64,000 bases of DNA from an uncultured Collinsella sp. (lineage in GTDB: Bacteria; Actinomycetota; Coriobacteriia; Coriobacteriales; Coriobacteriaceae), in assembly GCA_934668875.1 (NCBI GenBank), contig CAKUON010000006.1:92924-156923 (forward strand), given 5' to 3'. A program made the translations under genes and the position numbers. This document shows, piece by piece, positions 24,689-33,380 of this stretch (position 1 is the stretch's first letter; each line of letters opens with the position of its first letter). The notes beneath the pieces are model-generated. The model was given only the letters and a program-made list of their open reading frames with translations, was not told where the DNA came from and did no database searches.

Positions 24689-26404
24689 CTATTGTGCCGA
24701 GCCCGCGACGGGCTCAAAATGCTTGTCCTTCACGGCCGCGGCCAGGCGATCTGCCAGGTTGCGCACGCGCGGATCCAGGCGTGCGGCGCCCGGATTGACA
24801 AAGAAGCGGGCCGTGCAGTCCATAATGCGGCCGGTGATGACCAAGTCGTTGTCGCGCAGCGTGGCACCCGTGGCGGTAATGTCCACGATGCGATCGGTCA
24901 TGCCGACGATGGGTCCCAGCTCGATGTTGCCGTGCAGCGAAACGATGTCGGCGTTCACACCGCGCTCGGCATACCAGGCACTCGCGATGCGCGGGTACTT
25001 GGTGGCCACGCGAAGCGATCCGCGACGGGCGTAGTTGCGCTCGGCCTGACCGGCGCGCCATGCGGGCTCCGCCTCAATAAAGGTGCACAGGCCGTAGCCC
25101 AAATCGACCAGCTGCAGCAAGTTGAGGTCGGCTTCGATGAGCGAGTCCCAGCCGCAGATGCCGCAGTCGGCACCACCGCAACCCACAAAGGCGGGTGCAT
25201 CGCTGGGTCGCACGATGACAAACTCGATATCGCCGACCGCGCCCTCGCCGGCACGCGTGTCGCGACCGCGCACGATCAGGTGACGGCCGGGGTCGCGCAG
25301 CTCAGAGACGTCCAGACCCGCGGCCTCGAGCACGTCGAGCGTGTCGGCCTTAAGCGAGCCCTTGGGCACGGCGATGCGCAGCGGGCCCTCGGCGCCACGA
25401 CCCACGGCGTGGTCGCCATCGGAAGCGGCATCCTCGGCCGAGGTGCGCGCGGCCTCCAGGCGCTCGAGCGAAAAGGCGAAGCCCGCCGCCGGCACCTCGA
25501 TACCGGCGCCAAATGCGCCGGTAAAGATGGAGTCATAGCGTCCGCCCGAACCGACCGGATCGGGCAAGCCGCCGGCATAGGCCTTAAAGACCAGGCCCGT
25601 GTAGTAATCGAACGAGTTCATGATGGAGAAGTCGAACGACAGCACCTGGGCGTCCTCGGGTGCCAGGCCCTCGACCAGGGCACGCAGCTCGCGCGTCAGC
25701 GGCGCGACGATACCGGCGGCCTCCAGCAGCGCGTCCACGCGGTCGAGTACCTCGGCACCGCCGTGCAGACGCGGCAACTCGCTAATGGCGGCCTTGACGG
25801 CATCGGACTCGGCGCTTGCCGCCACGCGGGCATCGAGGCCCACAAAGTCGTTGGCGTGCACGCAGCGCAGGGCCTCGGCAGCCAGCTCACGATCCTCGCA
25901 TACCGCGAGCAATTCCTTAAAAGGACGCACGCTGCCTGCGATGATGCGCGCATCGGGAAGTGCCAGCTCACGCACGGCCTCGGCGACCAGCGAGACAATC
26001 TCGACATCGCCCGCGGTATCGCCCGCACCGATAAGCTCAAAGCCCAGCTGTGTAAACTGGCGCGAGCCACCGGCGTTGCGCTGGCACTCGCGAACCACCG
26101 GCGCCTCATAGCGCAGGCGCAGGGGCAGGTCGGCCGCGCGCATGCGGGTCGAAACCAGGCGCACGATCGGTAGTGTGTTGTCGGGGCGGACCACCAACAG
26201 ACGCCCGTCGTCGTCAAAGAGCTTAAACGGCGTGTCCGCGATGCGGCCGCCTTCCTCAAGCGAACCCTTGTCCTCGAGCAGCGGCGTCTCGACCGGAAGG
26301 TAATGATGCTCCCTGAAGCAGCCCTTCACCGTCAGCGCAATCTCCTCGCGCGCCTGAGCCTCCTCGGGCAATATGTCCCGGAATCCCCACGGTGTGGCCG
26401 TCAT
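24689..26404 (-). CDS. hisZG: Fused ATP phosphoribosyltransferase HisZ-HisG
   Basis: The first committed step: ATP plus PRPP gives phosphoribosyl-ATP. Residues 1 to about 318 are HisZ, the catalytically dead HisRS-like regulatory subunit (PWGFRDILP, RYEAPVVRECQ, SFDYYTGLVF, GGRYDS). After a 20-residue acidic linker, residues 342-571 are the short-form HisG (LRIAVPKGSL, PRPP loop DITATGATLRDN). In most bacteria with short HisG these are separate genes. The HisG part has three cysteines (C409, C414, C417) where relatives usually have other residues. GAGGAGG is placed well before the ATG at 26404. First gene of the operon. Confidence 0.93.
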   Translation of the reverse strand: MTATPWGFRDILPEEAQAREEIALTVKGCFREHHYLPVETPLLEDKGSLEEGGRIADTPFKLFDDDGRLLVVRPDNTLPIVRLVSTRMRAADLPLRLRYEAPVVRECQRNAGGSRQFTQLGFELIGAGDTAGDVEIVSLVAEAVRELALPDARIIAGSVRPFKELLAVCEDRELAAEALRCVHANDFVGLDARVAASAESDAVKAAISELPRLHGGAEVLDRVDALLEAAGIVAPLTRELRALVEGLAPEDAQVLSFDFSIMNSFDYYTGLVFKAYAGGLPDPVGSGGRYDSIFTGAFGAGIEVPAAGFAFSLERLEAARTSAEDAASDGDHAVGRGAEGPLRIAVPKGSLKADTLDVLEAAGLDVSELRDPGRHLIVRGRDTRAGEGAVGDIEFVIVRPSDAPAFVGCGGADCGICGWDSLIEADLNLLQLVDLGYGLCTFIEAEPAWRAGQAERNYARRGSLRVATKYPRIASAWYAERGVNADIVSLHGNIELGPIVGMTDRIVDITATGATLRDNDLVITGRIMDCTARFFVNPGAARLDPRVRNLADRLAAAVKDKHFEPVAGSAQ

Positions 26405-26645
26405 CTGGTGAGCCTCCTCATGCTGTGTTTCATATAGAGCAGAAGACCGGCATAGCTCCGCCGGTCTTCTGGGTACTTTAGCATACTAGAGTGCTTGCGG
26501 GGAGAATCGTCTCCCACGGCTCACAGCGTATTCATTTGGAAACATTGGAGCGGATTGCCCGCAGCCCGCCTCTACAGCGAAGGGCATCGACAGTCCATCC
26601 GAAAAAACGTCCGAGCTCCCGCTCGCTCAGCGGAAGAACATACGG
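26405..26645. other. Upstream region of the his operon
   Basis: On the - strand a hairpin AGAAGACCGGC/GCCGGTCTTCT (about 26440-26470) stands 35 bases before hisZG in what should be the mRNA leader. It has no T-run, so it is not a terminator; T-box or leader-peptide features are not seen. TAGTAT or TATGCT just beyond it could be the -10 box. No gene is seen up to the repeat at 26646. Confidence 0.4.
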
Positions 26646-26946
26646 ACGAGGGCCGGGGAGGCATGCTTTGTTTTGAGAAGTGGGCTTCGCGAACTTCTCA
26701 AAACAAAGCATGCCTCCCCGGCCCCGGCAATGTAATATTGGCTGACCAAAGGAAGATGCGCAGCCCCAAGGCCGCAACAGCAAAGCCCCCATTACATAAA
26801 AAAATATCAGCCCCCGCATATCGAAACGGTCGAGAGGGCCTTGCCCGGCGGGGCGGCCTTGCTCCGGGAAGTTCGCGAAGCCCACTTCCCGGAGCAAGGC
26901 CGCCCCGCCGGGCAAGGCCCCAGCGCGAGACCGTCCCGGATGCCTA
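26646..26946. repeat. Double-hairpin element, copy A (3' of the AEC gene)
   Basis: Two giant hairpins, 26650-26724 (arms about 30 bp) and 26836-26920 (arms about 34 bp), are separated by about 111 nt. The loop of the first, AAGTGGGCTTCGCGAACTT, is the reverse complement of the loop of the second. Shared sequence with copy B extends into the TAG stop of the AEC gene (GATGCCTACC). Confidence 0.85.
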
Positions 26947-27882
26947 CCCGCACAGTGTGGTTACGAGTGGGATGGTCAAAATGGAGCAGATGATCGACAA
27001 AAACGTGCACTGCATCATGGGGCGTGCGTCTTTACCGTATTGGAGGCAGTACAGCGTGCCGTTACTGCCCACGGGCATCGCCATCTCGAGCACGAGTGTC
27101 GTGATAAACATGGGCGTCATGCCTGGCCACACACGGGCTACGGCAAGACATGCCACCGGAACGATAACCAGACGGAACGCCACGGCGACATAGGCGCGCC
27201 AGTTGGTGAGCATTTCGAGCGGACGATACTTGGCGATAGACGAGCCCATGAGCAGCAACGCCGCCGGGGTGGTCATGGTGCCCACAATGGAGATTGAATC
27301 ACCCAACACACCCCAATCGGTCCATCCCGTCAGCACGATCACGAGCACAACAAGGCTCGCGATAAGGCCGGGGTTTTTGCAACAAGCGGCAAGGTTTCGC
27401 AGTTGCTTCTTAAGACCGCTCCGTGCACCACTAAAGAGCATGACACCGACGGTGAACATAAATATGTTGAGGGGGATGAGCGCAATCGATGCATAGAGCA
27501 GTGCCTGTTTTCCAAGCACCGCCTGAATGACCGGAAACCCGATAAAGCCGGCATTGCCAAAGAGCACTGCAAAGCGATACGAGCACTCGGTTCCCTTGGG
27601 CACACGAAGGGCGGCGGCGACGGCAAACGCAATAACGATTGCCACCATATACATGACGACAGCGAGGCCCATAAGCGAAAACGTATCGGCAGCGCTCGGC
27701 AGCTGCACATCGTCACCCAACGCCGACGAAAGCACCAAGCACGGCAACGCCACCTGCAACAGCAGATGCGACAGCTCGCGCTCGAACTCCGCTTTCATAA
27801 ACCCCAGCTTGGCGATACACCACCCCAACAAAATAGGCAGCGAAACCGTCAACATCTGAAGCGCCACACTCGTAAAGCTCAT
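26944..27882 (-). CDS. AEC-family transporter (auxin-efflux-carrier type)
   Basis: A 312-residue membrane protein with ten predicted helices in two five-helix halves, the AEC arrangement. Recognisable stretches are LPILLGWCIAKLGFM at the N terminus, LFGNAGFIGFPVIQAVLG around the first broken helix, and LEMAMPVGSNGTLYC in the second half. Bacterial AEC proteins move malate, lactate or other organic anions; which one is not readable here. GGGGGAAGC precedes the ATG at 27882. The gene is bracketed by two direct copies of a 300-bp double-hairpin element, so it looks like a separable cassette. Confidence 0.88.
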   Translation of the reverse strand: MSFTSVALQMLTVSLPILLGWCIAKLGFMKAEFERELSHLLLQVALPCLVLSSALGDDVQLPSAADTFSLMGLAVVMYMVAIVIAFAVAAALRVPKGTECSYRFAVLFGNAGFIGFPVIQAVLGKQALLYASIALIPLNIFMFTVGVMLFSGARSGLKKQLRNLAACCKNPGLIASLVVLVIVLTGWTDWGVLGDSISIVGTMTTPAALLLMGSSIAKYRPLEMLTNWRAYVAVAFRLVIVPVACLAVARVWPGMTPMFITTLVLEMAMPVGSNGTLYCLQYGKDARPMMQCTFLSIICSILTIPLVTTLCG

Positions 27883-27902
27883 GCTTCCCCCTTATCTATT
27901 CC

Positions 27903-28205
27903 ACGAGGGCCGGGGCGCCTGCTTTGTTTTGAGAAGTGGGCTTCGCGAACTTCTCAAAACAAAGCAGGCGCCCCGGCCCCGGCAATGCATTTCAGGCTGA
28001 CCAAAGTTAGATATGCGGTCTCCGGGGCAGCATCAGCAAAGTCCCCATTACATAAAAAATATCAGCCCCCGCAGATCGAAACGGTCGAGAGGGCCTTGCC
28101 CGGCGGGGTGGCTTTGTCTGGGGAAGTTCGCGAAGCCCACTTCCCCAGACAAAGCCACCCCGCCGGGCAAGGCCCCAGCGCGAGACCGTCCCGGATGCCT
28201 ACCTA
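27903..28205. repeat. Double-hairpin element, copy B (3' of xfp)
   Basis: Same order and orientation as copy A. Hairpin one is 27907-27979, hairpin two 28091-28175, spacer about 111 nt and roughly 80% alike. Arm sequences differ from copy A at many places, but each change is matched in the opposite arm (for example GGCATGC versus GCCTGC in hairpin one, and CCGGG versus TGGGG in hairpin two). It ends in the TAG stop of xfp. Confidence 0.85.
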
Positions 28206-30731
28206 CTCGTTGTCGCCGGCAGTTAGCTGCGTTGCGGAGAGTGCGCCGTCGGCAGCGGTTGCAGCTGCTGCGTCGGGCCAGACCCAGTCGGTAAAGGCCG
28301 GGTGATCGTAGCCCTCATCGCACGCGAACTCGAAGGCCTCGGTGCGGAATGCCTCCCACTCATCAATCTGCTCGGCAAACTTATCGGCGTCGACCATGCG
28401 CAGCACGTCGGCGGCCAGTGCCCAGCGGTCCATGTTGTTCAGGCGCAGCATGTCGAACGGCGTTGTCGTGGAGCCTTTCTCCTCGTAGCCGTGGACGCGG
28501 AAGGCATCGTGGCCGGGGCGGTTCCAAATCAGACGGCGAATCGTGCCGGCATAGGCGTGGAACGCGAAGAGGACAGGCTTATCGCCGCAGCCGAACAGCT
28601 CAGCCCAGCGCTCGTCACTGAGAGCCTGGTCGTTCTCGCAGACGTTCTGAATCTTGAGCAGGTCGACCACGTTGACGAACCATACCTTGATGCCCAGCTC
28701 GCGCAGCATGTCGGTTGCAGCCAGGGCCTCAAGCGTCGGCACGTCACCGCAGGTGGCGACCACGACGTCGGCCTCGGCGAGCGAATCGGCGGTCGATGCC
28801 CACTCCCAGGTCGCAACGCCCTCGGCGAGCTCCGCCTTGGCCTCGTCGACCGTCTGGAAGGTCGGAGCAGGCTGCTTGCCGCAGAAGATGGCGTTGACGC
28901 AGTCAGTGGACTGGTAGACGCGCTCGGCCACGGCGAGAGCCATGTTGGCGTCGGCCGGATAGTAGGCGTTTACGATGTGCGTGTCGTTGGCCTTGTTGAG
29001 CAGCAGGTCGATAAAGCCGGGGTCCTGATGCGAGAAGCCATTGTGGTCCTGACGCCAGACGTGGCTCGACAGCAAAATGTTAAGGCCGCTGATGGGGGCA
29101 CGCCACGGAATCTCGCGCTTGGTAGCCTCGAGCCACTTGCAGTGCTGGTTGACCATGGAGTCGACCACATGGACAAAGCTCTCGTAGGAGCTCCACACGC
29201 CGGAACGGCCAGTGAGCACGTAGGCCTCGAGGAAGCCCTCGCATTGGTGCTCGGACAGCTGCTCGACGACCTTACCGGAGCCTGCCAGCAGCTCGTCGTT
29301 GGCCTCGTCCTCGTAGAAGCCGGCGTCCCACTGCTTCTTGGTCACCTTGTAGGCAGCCTGCAGGCGGTTGGACGCGGTCTCGTCGGGACCAAAGATGCGG
29401 AAGTCATCCATGTTCTTGGCCAGAACGTCGGCAGTGTACTCACCAAAGACGCGGGCGGCCTCGGTGGAGCCCCAGCCATGACCCTTAGTTGCGACGGGGA
29501 CCTCGTGGGCATGAATATCGGGCAGCTCGAGCTCGCGACGCACCTTACCGCCGTTCGCGTTGGGGTTGGCGCCGATGCGCAGCTCGCCGGTCGGCATAAA
29601 GGCCGTCACCTCGGGGCGCACCTGGCCCTCGGGCGTAAAGAGCTCCTCGGGCTTGTAGGAACGCAGCCACTCGCGCAGCACGCGGAAGTGCTCGTGGGTG
29701 TCCTTGGCACTCGCCAGCGGCACCTGATGCGCGCGCCAGGAGTCCTCGGTCTTCTTGCCGTCGATGTGCTTGGGGCAAGTCCAGCCCTTGGGCGTGCGGA
29801 ACACGATCATGGGGTAGGCCGGGCGGACCACGGTCTCGCCTGAGGCGGCCTGGGCCTGTGCGACGGCCTTGATGTCGCAGATCTCGTCAAAGACCTGCTC
29901 AAACAGAGCAGCAAAACGCGCATGAATACTTGCGTGGCTCTCGTCGTCAAAGCCGGCGACAAAGAAGTGCGGCTTATAGCCCATGCCCTCAAAGAACTTA
30001 GTGAGCTCTTCGTCGGACACGCGGGCGAGGATGGTGGGGTTGGCGATCTTGTAGCCGTTGAGGTGCAGGATCGGCAGGACGATGCCGTCGGTTGCCGGGT
30101 TCACGAGCTTGTTGGATTGCCAAGAGGTCGCGAGCGGGCCGGTCTCGGACTCGCCGTCGCCCACCACGGCCACGGCCAACAGGCTCGGGTTGTCCATGAC
30201 GGCACCGTAAGCGTGGCTGAGCGTGTAGCCGAGCTCGCCGCCCTCGTGGATGGAACCGGGCGTCTCGGGCGCAAAGTGGCTCGGGATGCCGCCGGGATAA
30301 GAGAACTGGCGGAAGAACTTCTGCAGGCCTGCCTCGTCATTGGTGATGTCGGGGCGAATCTCGCGGTAGGTGCCGTCGAGCAGCGACTGAGCAGTACCGG
30401 CGGGGCCACCGTGACCAGGGCCCATCAAGAAGATAGCATTCTGGTTGTGGTCGGCGATCAGACGGTTGACGTGACCGAACAGGAAGTTGATGCCGGGCGT
30501 GGTGCCCCAGTGGCCAACCAGGCGGTGCTTAACGTCCGGACGACCGAAGTCGCGCACCTCACCGGTTTTCTCGTCGACAAAGTCGGGGCGCATTAGCGGG
30601 TTAGAGCGAAGGTAGATCTGACCGACGGACAGATAGTTCGATGCGCGCCAATACAGGTCGACGCCCTCGAGCTCGGAAGCCGGCACCTCGTGGCCCAGCT
30701 TTTGCCACGGCGTCCCCAGTGTTTTAGCCAT
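28203..30731 (-). CDS. xfp: Xylulose-5-phosphate/fructose-6-phosphate phosphoketolase
   Basis: This thiamine-diphosphate enzyme cleaves xylulose 5-phosphate or fructose 6-phosphate with phosphate, giving acetyl phosphate, the source of an extra ATP. The 842-residue length agrees with the 790-825 family plus a short tail. Signatures are [14 protein letters not shown] near the N terminus, [17 protein letters not shown], the ThDP-binding [13 protein letters not shown] and [20 protein letters not shown] good GAAGGGA site precedes the ATG at 30731. The promoter carries two LacI-type operators and the regulator lies directly upstream. Confidence 0.97.
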   Translation of the reverse strand: MAKTLGTPWQKLGHEVPASELEGVDLYWRASNYLSVGQIYLRSNPLMRPDFVDEKTGEVRDFGRPDVKHRLVGHWGTTPGINFLFGHVNRLIADHNQNAIFLMGPGHGGPAGTAQSLLDGTYREIRPDITNDEAGLQKFFRQFSYPGGIPSHFAPETPGSIHEGGELGYTLSHAYGAVMDNPSLLAVAVVGDGESETGPLATSWQSNKLVNPATDGIVLPILHLNGYKIANPTILARVSDEELTKFFEGMGYKPHFFVAGFDDESHASIHARFAALFEQVFDEICDIKAVAQAQAASGETVVRPAYPMIVFRTPKGWTCPKHIDGKKTEDSWRAHQVPLASAKDTHEHFRVLREWLRSYKPEELFTPEGQVRPEVTAFMPTGELRIGANPNANGGKVRRELELPDIHAHEVPVATKGHGWGSTEAARVFGEYTADVLAKNMDDFRIFGPDETASNRLQAAYKVTKKQWDAGFYEDEANDELLAGSGKVVEQLSEHQCEGFLEAYVLTGRSGVWSSYESFVHVVDSMVNQHCKWLEATKREIPWRAPISGLNILLSSHVWRQDHNGFSHQDPGFIDLLLNKANDTHIVNAYYPADANMALAVAERVYQSTDCVNAIFCGKQPAPTFQTVDEAKAELAEGVATWEWASTADSLAEADVVVATCGDVPTLEALAATDMLRELGIKVWFVNVVDLLKIQNVCENDQALSDERWAELFGCGDKPVLFAFHAYAGTIRRLIWNRPGHDAFRVHGYEEKGSTTTPFDMLRLNNMDRWALAADVLRMVDADKFAEQIDEWEAFRTEAFEFACDEGYDHPAFTDWVWPDAAAATAADGALSATQLTAGDNE

Positions 30732-30789
30732 TGTTTATGTCCCTTCGCTGTGCGGTCGCCCTCCGATACGGCAACCTTTCGTTGGGACT

Positions 30790-30833
30790 AGTATATTTGC
30801 TAAAACGTTTTATCATGGTGAAAAAACGTTTTA
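30790..30833 (-). promoter_or_regulatory. xfp promoter with two LacI-family operators
   Basis: TAAAACGTTTTA (30801-30812, perfect palindrome) and AAAAACGTTTTA (30822-30833) have centres exactly 21 bp apart, so they lie on the same face of the helix. On the - strand TATACT (30795-30790) is the -10 box; the first operator lies between it and the expected -35 position, as for a repressor. Confidence 0.75.
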
Positions 30834-30935
30834 CCACCCTTATCAATCCCATCGATTAGCAAAACGCGACATTCACCTGCGGCATTGATTGTCACAGGTG
30901 CTCCACATTCGATCTCTGCAAATTGATAAACGTGT

Positions 30936-31964
30936 TTAGTTGTGTTTAGCAAGCTCGAGCACACTGCCCTTAACGATAAGCTCCGGCTCCAGAACGACCT
31001 CTTCGGCACGCCTGCCGCCCCTACCGGCAAGACGCTTGGACATGCAGCCAAAAGCATGCTCCGCAAGGACACCAGGGTCCTGCTCAATCGCGGTCAGCGC
31101 CGGCTCAAAGAGAACGTCGGCCGCCGAGTTGTCATAGCTCACCACCGAGATATCGCCCGGGATGCTCTTCCCCATCTCGTGCAAGCGCTTGAGCAAACCG
31201 AGGGCAATGTTATCCGAGCTTGCGAACACGGCAGTGGCGTCAGTTGCGAGCACCGCCTCCGAGGCCTCGTATGCGCTCGGAATGTAGTACTCGCTCTCAA
31301 ACTCCAAACGTGCGTCGATCGGCAGGCCAACCTCACGCAGCGCGCGCTCATAGCCGGCAAGTCGCTTGCGACCCGTATTGGAACGGCGTGCGTTAACCAA
31401 GCAGGCGATGCGACGGTGACCTTGCTCGATCAGATAGCGGGTGGCCATGTAGCCGCCCATCTCGTGATCGAACATCACCTTGTCGCACTCGAGCCCCTCA
31501 ATGGCACGGTCGACCATTACCGCCGGGATGGGCAGGTGGCTGACTTCTTCGCGCAGGGCGCGGTCGTCGGAGAACTCGTCACCCACCACCAGAAAGACGC
31601 CATCAACGCCGCGCGTCACCAGCTGGCGCAGCAGCTCCAGATCGTCATCGGCGCTTCCGCCCGAGCTGGTAATGAAGAGCGCATAGCCGTCCTCACGGCA
31701 GCGCTTTTCCAGGCTACCGGCGAGCGAGGCAAAAAAGCGGCTCTCGATGTTAGGGACGATAAGGCCCAGCGTGCGCGACTCGCGCATGACCAGGCTGCGC
31801 GCAATCTGGTTGGGAACATAGTGGTTGCGCGCCGCGACCTCTTTGATGAGCTTGCGGTTTTCTTCCGAGATGCGACAGGGCCGATTATTAAGAACAAGCG
31901 AGACCGACGAGGGGGAAAGCCCCACCTCCTGGGCGATCTGCTTGAGGGTGACTTTGTTGGCCAT
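30936..31964 (-). CDS. LacI-family transcriptional regulator
   Basis: A 342-residue regulator. Residues 5-25 (TLKQIAQEVGLSPSSVSLVLN) are the LacI helix-turn-helix followed by the hinge helix around RIARSL. The rest is a periplasmic-binding-protein-like sensor domain (GLIVPNIESRFFASL, DGVFLVVG, SSDNIALGLL). GGAAGGAG precedes the ATG at 31964. It lies just upstream of xfp on the same strand, and the xfp promoter has two palindromic sites of the class used by this family, so it most likely represses xfp. The effector sugar is unknown. Confidence 0.93.
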   Translation of the reverse strand: MANKVTLKQIAQEVGLSPSSVSLVLNNRPCRISEENRKLIKEVAARNHYVPNQIARSLVMRESRTLGLIVPNIESRFFASLAGSLEKRCREDGYALFITSSGGSADDDLELLRQLVTRGVDGVFLVVGDEFSDDRALREEVSHLPIPAVMVDRAIEGLECDKVMFDHEMGGYMATRYLIEQGHRRIACLVNARRSNTGRKRLAGYERALREVGLPIDARLEFESEYYIPSAYEASEAVLATDATAVFASSDNIALGLLKRLHEMGKSIPGDISVVSYDNSAADVLFEPALTAIEQDPGVLAEHAFGCMSKRLAGRGGRRAEEVVLEPELIVKGSVLELAKHN

Positions 31965-32147
31965 CTCGCTCCTTCCGGGTTTACGCGCAATCTCTTGAAA
32001 GTATAGCGACTACCCCTCTACCTCGGTGATAAACACTTTACCAATCCGGTGGACGGCTGTTTTATCGCCGCCAGCGCACCAAATCCGTCCGGGTGGGGTA
32101 TATTGCAATCGATTGATGACAACGACCATCAAAAGGCGGATATTCGT

Positions 32148-33110
32148 ATGCACGAGAACGACTTTTTTAACGAGGACCTGCTGTGCGCGCTCGCTGGCGT
32201 TGCCGGCGAGGACAACGTGCTGATGAGCGAGCCCATGCGCGAGCACACCACGTTTAAGATCGGCGGCCCGGCCGACGTCTTTGTCACGCCCGATACCGAG
32301 CAGGGCCTCGTCGCCACGCTCGATACCTGCTATCGCTGCGACCTGCCACTCACCATCGTGGGCAACGGCTCCGACTTGCTCGTCGGCGACAAGGGCATCC
32401 GCGGCGTCGTCGTAGCGCTGGGCGAGGGCCTCTCCGACATTACGGTCAACGGCACGCACGTCACGGCGGCAGCCGGCGCCTTGCTTTCCGATGTCGCCGC
32501 GGCGGCAGCCGAGGCCGGTCTCACCGGCATGGAGCCCATCTCGGGCATTCCCGGATCGGTCGGCGGCGCCTGCTACATGAACGCCGGTGCCTACGGTGCC
32601 TGCATGGCCGATGTGCTGGAGTCCGTGCGCGTCTACAAGCCCGCCCGCATGCTTGACGACGGTACCCGCGGCAGCGGCAACATCATCGAGTTCGATGTCG
32701 ATGAGCTCAACCTGGGCTATCGCAAGAGCCGCATTGCCGACGACGGTTTCATCGTGCTTTCGGCCACTTTCAATCTCGCCCCGGGCAACGCCGCGATGAT
32801 CAAGGCCGACATGGACGACTACCGCCAGCGCCGCGAGGACAAGCAGCCGCTCGACATGCCGAGTGCCGGCTCCACCTTCAAGCGCCCCGAGGGCCACTTT
32901 GCCGGCAAGCTCATCATGGACGCCGGCCTGCGAGGACACGCCATCGGCGGCGCACAGGTGAGCGAGAAGCACTGCGGCTTCATCGTCAACGCCGACCACG
33001 CCACCGCCGCCGATGTCGACGAACTCATCCGCCACATCCAAACAACCGTCAAAGACCAATTCGACGTAGACCTAGAACCCGAAGTCCACCGAGTAGGCGA
33101 ATTTATATAA
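32148..33110 (+). CDS. murB: UDP-N-acetylmuramate dehydrogenase
   Basis: MurB reduces UDP-GlcNAc-enolpyruvate to UDP-MurNAc with FAD and NADPH in wall synthesis. The 320-residue protein shows HTTFKIGGPADVFVTP, the FAD-binding IVGNGSDLLVGD, GMEPISGIPGSVGGACYMNAGAYG, a YRKSR segment and PSAGSTFKRP with the active-site serine, plus a C-terminal glutamate region. AAAGGCGG lies nine bases before the ATG at 32148; an open frame to 32049 has no start signals. It is divergent from the LacI-type gene and ends in a strong terminator. Confidence 0.96.
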   Translation: MHENDFFNEDLLCALAGVAGEDNVLMSEPMREHTTFKIGGPADVFVTPDTEQGLVATLDTCYRCDLPLTIVGNGSDLLVGDKGIRGVVVALGEGLSDITVNGTHVTAAAGALLSDVAAAAAEAGLTGMEPISGIPGSVGGACYMNAGAYGACMADVLESVRVYKPARMLDDGTRGSGNIIEFDVDELNLGYRKSRIADDGFIVLSATFNLAPGNAAMIKADMDDYRQRREDKQPLDMPSAGSTFKRPEGHFAGKLIMDAGLRGHAIGGAQVSEKHCGFIVNADHATAADVDELIRHIQTTVKDQFDVDLEPEVHRVGEFI

Positions 33111-33114
33111 AAAA

Positions 33115-33138
33115 GAAGGCCCCAAAGGGGCCTTCACT
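33115..33138 (+). terminator. Terminator of murB
   Basis: GAAGGCCCC-AA-GGGGCCTTC immediately after the murB stop, followed by a short pyrimidine stretch. Confidence 0.75.
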
Positions 33139-33186
33139 TCCCTTAATTCAGACACCACTCTGGATTGTGGCACTCTGAATCCGAGT

Positions 33187-33314
33187 GGGCCCCGCGCCCG
33201 CAATATATTTGATTGATCGCGAGTTCCGCACGCAAAGAAGGCCACTTAATGTGGCCTTCGTCTTGCGCAGGACTGCCCGAGCAGGCAATCAAATATATTG
33301 CGGGCGCGGGGCCC
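33187..33314 (+). repeat. Variable-arm/constant-core palindrome, copy 1
   Basis: Perfect 29-bp inverted arms (33187-33215, 33286-33314; outer GGGCCCCGCGCCC) enclose a 70-nt core, 33216-33285. The core begins ATCGCGAGTTCCGCACGC and contains its own hairpin GAAGGCCAC-TTAAT-GTGGCCTTC. The same core, with quite different arms, occurs at 56444 and 56747. A second copy of the core's last 19 nt stands at 33325-33343. Confidence 0.9.
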
Positions 33315-33380
33315 AACCAGTCGAGGACTGCCCGAGCAGGCAACCTTATGCCTCTCGGACTGTCCCGGACCAAGCCGCAG

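Noticed and set aside
23492..26173. A very long open frame on the + strand opposite hisD and hisZG
   Set aside because: Composition is that of an antisense shadow in high-G+C DNA; the opposite strand encodes two well-conserved enzymes and no start signals support it.
26440..26470. His-operon attenuator
   Set aside because: The leader hairpin has no T-run, no histidine-rich leader peptide and no T-box motif, so attenuation is not supported.
26491..27193. Frames through the double-hairpin repeat
   Set aside because: They read through giant palindromes and mirror each other on both strands; no protein features.
28302..29843. Long + strand open frame opposite phosphoketolase
   Set aside because: Antisense to a highly conserved enzyme; no domain recognised and no ribosome site.
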